From positions 434,001 to 498,000 of the forward strand of contig NZ_JAPEMV010000001.1 of NCBI RefSeq assembly GCF_026342355.1: DNA of 64,000 nucleotides, read 5' to 3'. A program made the translations under genes and the position numbers. The stretch's first letter is position 1; each line of letters opens with the position of its first letter. This document shows positions 58,719 to 64,000 of the stretch, piece by piece. The DNA comes from Streptomyces sp. NBC_00249. Its GTDB lineage: Bacteria > Actinomycetota > Actinomycetes > Streptomycetales > Streptomycetaceae. The notes under the pieces were generated by a model, which was not told where the DNA came from, did not search any database, and was given only the letters and a program-made list of their open reading frames with translations.

Positions 58719-60328
58719 GCCGCTCCGCCCGGCCGCGCGAGCGGCAGCCGTACGGTGAACTCGGCGCCGCCGTGCGCAGGCCGGGCCGCGGCCACGTCGC
58801 CGCCGTGGCGCTGCGCCACCTGGCGGACCAGGGCAAGGCCGAGCCCCCTGTCCTCCCCCTTGCCGGACCAGCCGCGCCGGAACACGTCCACGCCCTCCGG
58901 GAGCCCGGGGCCGTTGTCCGCGACCCGCAGCAGCAGCTCCCCGGGGTCCCGGCGGACGCTCACTCGGACCCGGCCGCCGGGGACGCCGGTGAGGGCGTCG
59001 AGGGCGTTGTCGACGAGGTTGCCGAGCACGGTGACGAGGTCCCGGGCGGGCGGCAGCCCCGGCCCGCCGTCGATCGCCCCGCCGCCGGGGTCCACCACCA
59101 GCTCGATGCCCCGCTCGTGCGCCTGCGCGGCCTTGCCGAGCAGGAGGGCGACGAGCACCGGCTCGCCCACGGCGGTGACCACCTCGTCGGTCAGCGCCTG
59201 CGCCAGCTCCAGTTCGGCGGTGGCGAACTCCACCGCCTCCTCGCAGCGGCCCAGTTCGATGAGGGAGACCACCGTGTGCAGCCGGTTGGCCGCCTCGTGG
59301 GCCTGCGAGCGCAGGGCCTGGGTGAAACCGCGTTCGTGATCCAACTCGCCTGCCAGGCCCTGGAGTTCGGTGTGGTCGCGCAGGGTGATGACGGTGCCCC
59401 GGCGGCCGCCTCCCGCGACGGGTGAACTGTTGACGACGAGCACCCGCTCGGCGGTGAGGTGCACCTCGTCCACCCGGGGCCGGTCCGCGAGCAGGGCCCC
59501 GGTCAGCGGGGCGGGCAGCCCGAGGTCGGCGACGCCCGCGCCGGTGATCTCCCCCCGCAGGCCAAGCAGTTCGCGGCCCGCGTCGTTGACGAGGGTGATC
59601 CTGCGGTGGCCGTCGAGCATCAGCAGCCCCTCCCGGACCCCGTGCAGGGCCGCCTGGTGGTAGTCGTACATCCGGCTCAGCTCGGCGGCGTTCATGCCGT
59701 GGGTGTGGCGGCGCAGCCGGGCGTTCACCACGTACGTACCCACCCCGCCCAGGGCCAGTGCGCCGGCCGCCACCCAGGCCAGGGCGGAGAGCTGCGCCGC
59801 CATCCGGTCGCTGATCGCGCGGACGGTGATCCCGGCGCTGACCAGGCCGACGATCCGGCCGTCCTCCTCGGTGAGCGGGGTGATCACGCGCAGGGAGGGG
59901 CCGAGGGTGCCGGTGTAGGTCTCGCCGAAGGTCTCCCCGCGCAGGGCGCGGGCGGTGTTGCCCATGTAGAGCTCGCCGATGCGGCGCGGGTCGGGGTGGG
60001 TCCAGCGCCGCCCGTCGGGGGCCATGATCGTCACGAAGTCCACGCCCGAGTCGGCGCGGACCCGCTCGGCGTAGGGCTGGAGGACGGCCGAGGGGTCCCG
60101 GGGCGCGCTCCCCCGCGCGGCCGCCCGTACGGCCTCGCGGACGGACGGCGAGTCGGCGACGGCGTGCGCCACGGCCCGGGCCTGGCGCCGGGCGGCCTCC
60201 TCGGCCTGGTCCCGGGCGGTCGCGTACGCGAAGACGGCGCAGCCGGCCACGACGAGGGCGACCAGCAGGACCTGCATGGCGAAGAGCTGGCCGGCGAGGC
60301 TGCGGGGCGACCTGGGGAAGCGGAACAT
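58715..60328 (-). CDS. Sensor histidine kinase, CitA/DcuS type
   Basis: This 537-residue membrane kinase starts at ATG 60328. It has a helix at about residues 13-37, an extracytoplasmic PAS-like sensor (R-V-R-A-D-S-G-V-D-F-V-T-I-M, W-T-H-P-D-P-R-R-I-G, closing G-x-I-V-G-L-V-S-A-G-I), a second helix, a cytoplasmic PAS domain and the kinase core. The phospho-histidine is in R-S-Q-A-H-E-A-A-N-R-L-H-T-V, the N-box in L-G-N-L-V-D-N-A-L-D-A and the G-box in D-N-G-P-G-L. Family members bind citrate, fumarate or malate outside the cell. It diverges from dctA. Confidence 0.92.
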   Translation of the reverse strand: MFRFPRSPRSLAGQLFAMQVLLVALVVAGCAVFAYATARDQAEEAARRQARAVAHAVADSPSVREAVRAAARGSAPRDPSAVLQPYAERVRADSGVDFVTIMAPDGRRWTHPDPRRIGELYMGNTARALRGETFGETYTGTLGPSLRVITPLTEEDGRIVGLVSAGITVRAISDRMAAQLSALAWVAAGALALGGVGTYVVNARLRRHTHGMNAAELSRMYDYHQAALHGVREGLLMLDGHRRITLVNDAGRELLGLRGEITGAGVADLGLPAPLTGALLADRPRVDEVHLTAERVLVVNSSPVAGGGRRGTVITLRDHTELQGLAGELDHERGFTQALRSQAHEAANRLHTVVSLIELGRCEEAVEFATAELELAQALTDEVVTAVGEPVLVALLLGKAAQAHERGIELVVDPGGGAIDGGPGLPPARDLVTVLGNLVDNALDALTGVPGGRVRVSVRRDPGELLLRVADNGPGLPEGVDVFRRGWSGKGEDRGLGLALVRQVAQRHGGDVAAARPAHGGAEFTVRLPLARPGGAA

Positions 60329-60371
60329 GGCGCTCAGTGTGCACCGGGCCGTGAACTCAATGAACGCAAGG

Positions 60372-60385
60372 GTGACCGGGGTCAC
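60372..60385. promoter_or_regulatory. Palindrome between the kinase and dctA genes
   Basis: GTGACC and GGTCAC flank GG in the 104-base divergent gap, 48 bases ahead of dctA. A symmetric site at this distance suits activation by the dimeric response regulator of the adjacent two-component system. Assignment is positional. Confidence 0.5.
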
Positions 60386-60432
60386 AGGGTGGGCGATGGT
60401 CTCCCGGAACGCATTCACCACCAGGAGGCGAC

Positions 60433-61845
60433 GTGGCCGCCAGGCACGACAGAACCCACTATCTCTACATCGCGGTGATCGCCGCGGTGCTGCTCGGCAT
60501 CGTCGTGGGCTTCGCCGCGCCCGGCGTGGCCGTCGAGCTCAAGCCGCTCGGGACCGGCTTCGTCAACCTCATCAAGATGATGATCTCCCCGGTGATCTTC
60601 TGCACGATCGTGCTGGGCATCGGCTCGGTCCGCAAGGCCGCCAAGGTCGGCGCGGTGGGCGGGCTGGCCCTCGGCTACTTCATGGTGATGTCCACGGTGG
60701 CCCTGGCCATCGGCCTGCTGGTCGGCAACCTGCTGGAGCCCGGCAGCGGACTGCACCTGACGGAGGCGGCGCGCCACGCGGGCGAGGCGCAGGCCAAGGC
60801 GGGCGGGGCGCAGAGCACCCCGGAGTTCCTGCTCGGGATCATCCCGACCACGCTGGTGTCGGCCTTCACCGGGGGCCAGGTGCTCCAGACCCTGCTGGTG
60901 GCGCTGCTGTGCGGGTTCGCGCTCCAGGCCATGGGGGCGGCGGGCGAGCCGGTGCTGCGCGGGATCGGGCACGTGCAGAAGCTGGTGTTCCGGGTGCTCG
61001 CGATGATCATGTGGGCGGCTCCGGTGGGTGCGTTCGGGGCGATCGCGGCAGTGGTCGGCGCGACCGGCATCGACGCCCTGAAGTCCCTGGCCGTCATCAT
61101 GATCGGCTTCTACACGACCTGCCTGCTCTTCGTCTTCGTCGTGCTGGGCACGCTGCTGCGGCTGTGCACGGGGATCAGCGTGTTCTCGCTGCTGCGCTAC
61201 CTGGGCCGGGAGTTCCTGCTGATCCTGTCGACCTCCTCCTCGGAGTCGGCGCTGCCGCGGCTGATCGCCAAGATGGAGCACCTCGGGGTGTCCCGTCCGG
61301 TCACCGGGATCACCGTGCCGACCGGCTACTCCTTCAACCTGGACGGCACCGCCATCTACCTGACGATGTCCTCCCTGTTCGTCGCGGAGGCCATGGGCAA
61401 ACCCCTCGCGCTGGGCGAGCAGATCTCGCTGCTGCTCTTCATGATCGTGGCCTCGAAGGGCGCCGCCGGGGTCACCGGGGCGGGTCTGGCCACCCTCGCC
61501 GGGGGACTCCAGACGCACCGGCCCGAGCTGGTCGACGGGGTCGGCCTGATCGTGGGCATCGACCGGTTCATGAGCGAGGCGCGGGCCCTGACGAACTTCG
61601 CGGGCAACGCGGTCGCCACGGTCCTGATCGGCACGTGGACGAAGGAGTTCGACCGCGAGCGGGCCGGGGAGGTGCTCGCCGGACGGCTCCCGTTCGACGA
61701 GAGCACGCTGGTGGACGACGGGCACGCGGCGGAGCCGGCCGGAGCCGGGGCCGCGGCCGCCGGTGTCCCCGGCCCGTCGCCGAGCCCCACGGCCGGCCAG
61801 GCGGCGGACCCGCCGGCCGGCGCCAAGGACGGGGTCCCGGCCTAG
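60433..61845 (+). CDS. dctA: C4-dicarboxylate:cation symporter DctA
   Basis: This 470-residue transporter starts at GTG 60433 with AGGAGG five bases upstream. It belongs to the dicarboxylate/amino acid:cation symporter family: the serine-rich hairpin reads S-T-S-S-S-E-S-A-L-P-R, the helix 7 motif is G-Y-S-F-N-L-D-G-T and the binding helix ends N-F-A-G-N-A-V-A-T. It imports succinate, fumarate or malate with protons or sodium. The C-terminal 50 residues are a disordered Pro/Ala/Gly tail. The divergent CitA-type two-component system probably controls it. Confidence 0.94.
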   Translation: MAARHDRTHYLYIAVIAAVLLGIVVGFAAPGVAVELKPLGTGFVNLIKMMISPVIFCTIVLGIGSVRKAAKVGAVGGLALGYFMVMSTVALAIGLLVGNLLEPGSGLHLTEAARHAGEAQAKAGGAQSTPEFLLGIIPTTLVSAFTGGQVLQTLLVALLCGFALQAMGAAGEPVLRGIGHVQKLVFRVLAMIMWAAPVGAFGAIAAVVGATGIDALKSLAVIMIGFYTTCLLFVFVVLGTLLRLCTGISVFSLLRYLGREFLLILSTSSSESALPRLIAKMEHLGVSRPVTGITVPTGYSFNLDGTAIYLTMSSLFVAEAMGKPLALGEQISLLLFMIVASKGAAGVTGAGLATLAGGLQTHRPELVDGVGLIVGIDRFMSEARALTNFAGNAVATVLIGTWTKEFDRERAGEVLAGRLPFDESTLVDDGHAAEPAGAGAAAAGVPGPSPSPTAGQAADPPAGAKDGVPA

Positions 61846-61926
61846 CCGGAGCACCCCCGCGCGGGCCGGCCGGCCAGGGTTCGCCCCCACGGTGCCCAGA
61901 CCGGCCGGCCCGCGCACCACGACCGC

Positions 61927-61966
61927 AAGGAACGCCGGAACCGCCCGTGCGGGGCCGGCGTTCCTT
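61927..61966. terminator. Terminator hairpin after dctA
   Basis: AAGGAACGCCGG and CCGGCGTTCCTT are perfect 12-base arms around a 16-base loop, 82 bases after the dctA stop. The left arm lies downstream of another GC-rich inverted repeat (GCGGGCCGGCCGG with CCGGCCGGCCCGC). Confidence 0.78.
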
Positions 61967-62603
61967 CGCGGAGGAGCTGCTCGGTCAACTCCTCGGCGCG
62001 GTACGGGAGCCGGACACCGGGCGGCCCCGGTTCGGGACGGCCGAGTCCTCCCGGGACGACGGCGGGGCCTGGTTCGCCGGCGCCGCCCTCCACCGCGACG
62101 CACAGTTCGGCCACGCCTCCTTCCCGGCCACCCCCGCCCTGGGCCCGTGGTCCGCGCGCGCGAACTCGACCTGTCCGCCGCCACGTTCGGATCGCCCGTC
62201 GCCATCGAGGCGGCGAGCGCCGGGCTGCTGCTGTCGGTGGCCGCGACCGTCGTGGTGATGACGCTCCGAGGGCTGCCCGAGGACGGGTCCGCCGTCGGTG
62301 CGGCTCACCGGGGCGCGGCTCGCCGAAGCGCTGCTCCCCGGTCTCGCGGTGCCGGCGGTGCGCGGCCGCGTCAAACGCTGAGCCCGGGCCCGCGGCCGGG
62401 TGTCGGGGGCGGGCAAGTCCGGCGAACCCGGCACAACGCCCGACACCCGCTCCCCACCGTCTCTTTTCAGCCATGCGGCCAATAACCGGGCTGCACCAAA
62501 AGGTACTTCCCTACGGGGCTGGACGTCTGACATCTTGCGTCCACCACTCGTTTCGTACGACCCGGTAGGTGCCACCAGCACCACCGGGTCATCGGAGGAC
62601 GCA
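61967..62603 (+). other. Gene-poor stretch with possible degenerate coding scraps
   Basis: No intact gene is recognised here. The plus strand shows codon-like GC periodicity with three short blocks in different frames: F-A-E-E-L-L-G-Q-L-L-G-A-V-R-E-P-D (about 61967-62020), then E-L-D-L-S-A-A-T-F-G-S-P-V-A-I-E-A-A-S-A (about 62165-62225), and R-L-T-G-A-R-L-A-E-A-L-L-P-G-L-A-V-P before TGA near 62382. They look like one gene broken by frameshifts, but I cannot name it. A GGGTGTCGGG/CCCGACACCC inverted repeat lies at 62398-62448 and a GGACG/CGTCC stem in the protease leader at 62521-62542. Confidence 0.4.
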
Positions 62604-64000
62604 TTGATACCCCACATATCCAGCCGACCCCGACGTGCCCTGGTGCTGGCCGCCGCTCTCGGCGCCGCCCTCACCTTCGGAGCTCCCGCCGCGCTCGCCG
62701 GCACCGCTCCCGTCTCCCCCTCGGCCCCCTCCGCTCCCGCGGCGGCGGCCCCCAAGGCTGCGGCCCCGGCTTCCCAGAGTGCGACCTGGGCTGCCGGCAC
62801 CCGTGCCTACCTCGTCCTCACCACGCCCGGTGACAGCTCGGCCGTGCGCTCGGCCGTCACCGCCAACGGCGGCACGGTCTTCTCGTCCTTCGACCAGATC
62901 GGCGTGATCGTCGCCCACTCCTCCTCGGGCACCTTCGCCACCACGATGCGCGGCGTGAGCGGCGTCCAGGGGGTCGGGGCGACCCGTACCTCGGACGTCC
63001 CGGCCGACGCCTACAACCCGGCGCTGCCCGCCAACCCGGCGCAGTCCACCACCCCGGCCGGCGAGCCGGTCCGCGCGGACATCAGCCAGATCAAGGCGGA
63101 CCAGGCCTGGGCCGTCACCCCCGGCTCCGCCTCCGTGAAGGTCGGCGTCCTCGACACCGGTGTGGACGACCAGCACCAGGACCTGGCACCGAACTTCAAC
63201 GCGGCGGACTCCGTCTCCTGCGCCTACGGCAAGCCCGACACCCGCACGGGTGCCTGGCGGGACGTGGACACCCACGGCACCCACGTGGCGGGCACCATCG
63301 CAGCCGCCAAGAACGGCAAGGGCGTCATCGGCGTGGCCCCGGGCGTGAAGATCTCGGCCGTGCGCGTCGCCGAGCCGGGCAACTCGTTCTTCTTCGCCGA
63401 GAACACCATCTGCGGTTTCGTGTGGGCCGGTGACCACGGCTTCAAGGTCACCAACAACAGCTACTACACGGACCCGTGGCAGTTCAACTGCCCGGACAAC
63501 ATCGACCAGGCCACCATCATCGAGGGCGTCAAGCGCGCCCAGGAGTACGCCGAGGGCAAGGGCTCGCTCCAGGTCGCCGCGGCGGGCAACGAGAACTACG
63601 ACCTCGCGCACAAGACGACCGACTCGGCGAGCCCGAACGACTCGACCCCGGTCACCCGCACCATCACCAACGCCTGCCTCGACATCCCGACCGAGCTCCC
63701 GGGCGTGGTCACGGTCGCGGCGAACGGCACCGGTGTCACGAAGGCCTCGTTCTCCAACTTCGGCCAGGGCGTCATCGACGTGGCGGCGCCCGGCAGCGAC
63801 ATCTACTCCACCCTCCCGGGCGGCAAGTACGGCTCCAAGAGCGGTACGTCGATGGCCACCCCGCACGTGGCGGGCGTCGCGGCGCTCCTCGCCAGCGCCA
63901 ACCCGGGCATCACCCCGGCGCAGCTGCGCGACAAGCTGGCCACCCAGGCCAACGACATCCCCTGCCCGGCCGACGGCCGCTGCACCGGGACCGCGGCGAA
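62604..64000 (+). CDS. Secreted subtilisin-family (S8) protease, 5' part
   Basis: The reading frame starts at TTG 62604, with GGAGGA five bases upstream, and stays open to the window end, so at least 465 residues are encoded and the C terminus is missing. Residues 1-29 form a signal peptide (R-P-R-R-A-L-V-L-A-A-A-L-G-A-A-L). An alanine/proline-rich propeptide follows. The catalytic triad is D184 (L-D-T-G-V-D), H224 (H-G-T-H-V-A-G) and S416 (G-T-S-M-A-T-P-H), with oxyanion N-N-S-Y in between. Unlike the protease at 7354-10917 it shows no TTA codon in the visible part. Confidence 0.93.
   Translation, partial: MIPHISSRPRRALVLAAALGAALTFGAPAALAGTAPVSPSAPSAPAAAAPKAAAPASQSATWAAGTRAYLVLTTPGDSSAVRSAVTANGGTVFSSFDQIGVIVAHSSSGTFATTMRGVSGVQGVGATRTSDVPADAYNPALPANPAQSTTPAGEPVRADISQIKADQAWAVTPGSASVKVGVLDTGVDDQHQDLAPNFNAADSVSCAYGKPDTRTGAWRDVDTHGTHVAGTIAAAKNGKGVIGVAPGVKISAVRVAEPGNSFFFAENTICGFVWAGDHGFKVTNNSYYTDPWQFNCPDNIDQATIIEGVKRAQEYAEGKGSLQVAAAGNENYDLAHKTTDSASPNDSTPVTRTITNACLDIPTELPGVVTVAANGTGVTKASFSNFGQGVIDVAAPGSDIYSTLPGGKYGSKSGTSMATPHVAGVAALLASANPGITPAQLRDKLATQANDIPCPADGRCTGTAA

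Overview
The window is very GC-rich actinobacterial DNA, almost certainly from a Streptomyces chromosome. Supporting marks are strong GC bias at third codon positions, GTG and TTG starts, GTGA and ATGA stop/start overlaps, Tat and lipobox exports, a melC tyrosinase operon, a cholesterol oxidase, DasR-type boxes and a single early TTA leucine codon. No prophage, CRISPR array, or polyketide or peptide synthase gene is visible. The content fits an accessory chromosomal region rich in secreted enzymes, sugar uptake and small regulators, with several gene ruins.

Layout. 1-7218: tail of an ABC exporter; a VOC protein; a large NB-ARC/TPR ATPase; a gluconate locus (GntR regulator and gluconokinase) whose permease gene is reduced to a scrambled remnant; a small WXG100-like protein paired with a serine-less alpha/beta-hydrolase-like protein; a Cys-based phosphatase; and a beta-lactamase-fold protein without its catalytic serine. 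7354-12644: a large secreted subtilase carrying a TTA codon, divergent from an MFS exporter. 12661-15619: a decayed DUF6629 gene, a small membrane protein, an XRE-cupin regulator with twin operators, and DNA ligase LigB. 15788-19401: a hydrolase-ABC ATPase fusion and its membrane partner. 19549-20499: an aldo/keto reductase.

20705-33907 is a polysaccharide-utilisation region. A DeoR-HTH/LacI-sensor regulator controls a sugar ABC importer (binding protein and two permeases) followed by a 2-hydroxyacid dehydrogenase. A second block, a LacI regulator and a TIM-barrel isomerase, faces a Gfo/Idh oxidoreductase, a DUF993 aldolase-like protein, another TIM-barrel isomerase and a Tat-exported family 8 polysaccharide lyase. 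Each regulator has a recognisable palindrome pair at its target promoters. The likely flow is extracellular cleavage by the lyase, uptake by the importer and intracellular oxidation, isomerisation and cleavage.

33928-41329: an SCO6745-like protein, the ruin of a secreted DMF-type domain gene, a VOC protein, a complete IS30 element, an SRPBCC/MarR pair and a cobalamin ABC importer under a cobalamin riboswitch. 41330-45435: a small ORF, a terminator, tRNA-Trp, an ankyrin-gene fragment, cholesterol oxidase with a KstR-like box, and an AhpD-like/DapB-like gene pair. 45534-50769: a chitinase with a DasR box inside its promoter, a serpin, then a KDG kinase/KDPG aldolase pair and an IclR regulator sharing a control region that carries both an IclR palindrome and a DasR-like box.

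50888-64000: a single-chain protein joining an ECF-like sigma factor, a zinc anti-sigma motif, a membrane helix and an extracellular CAP domain; a helicase with helicase-associated repeats; a glutamate decarboxylase that looks leaderless; melC1-melC2; a CitA/DcuS-type two-component system divergent from a DctA transporter; a stretch with scraps of coding-like sequence; and the 5' part of a second secreted subtilase cut by the window end. The sigma-CAP protein is the best candidate for an unusual system.
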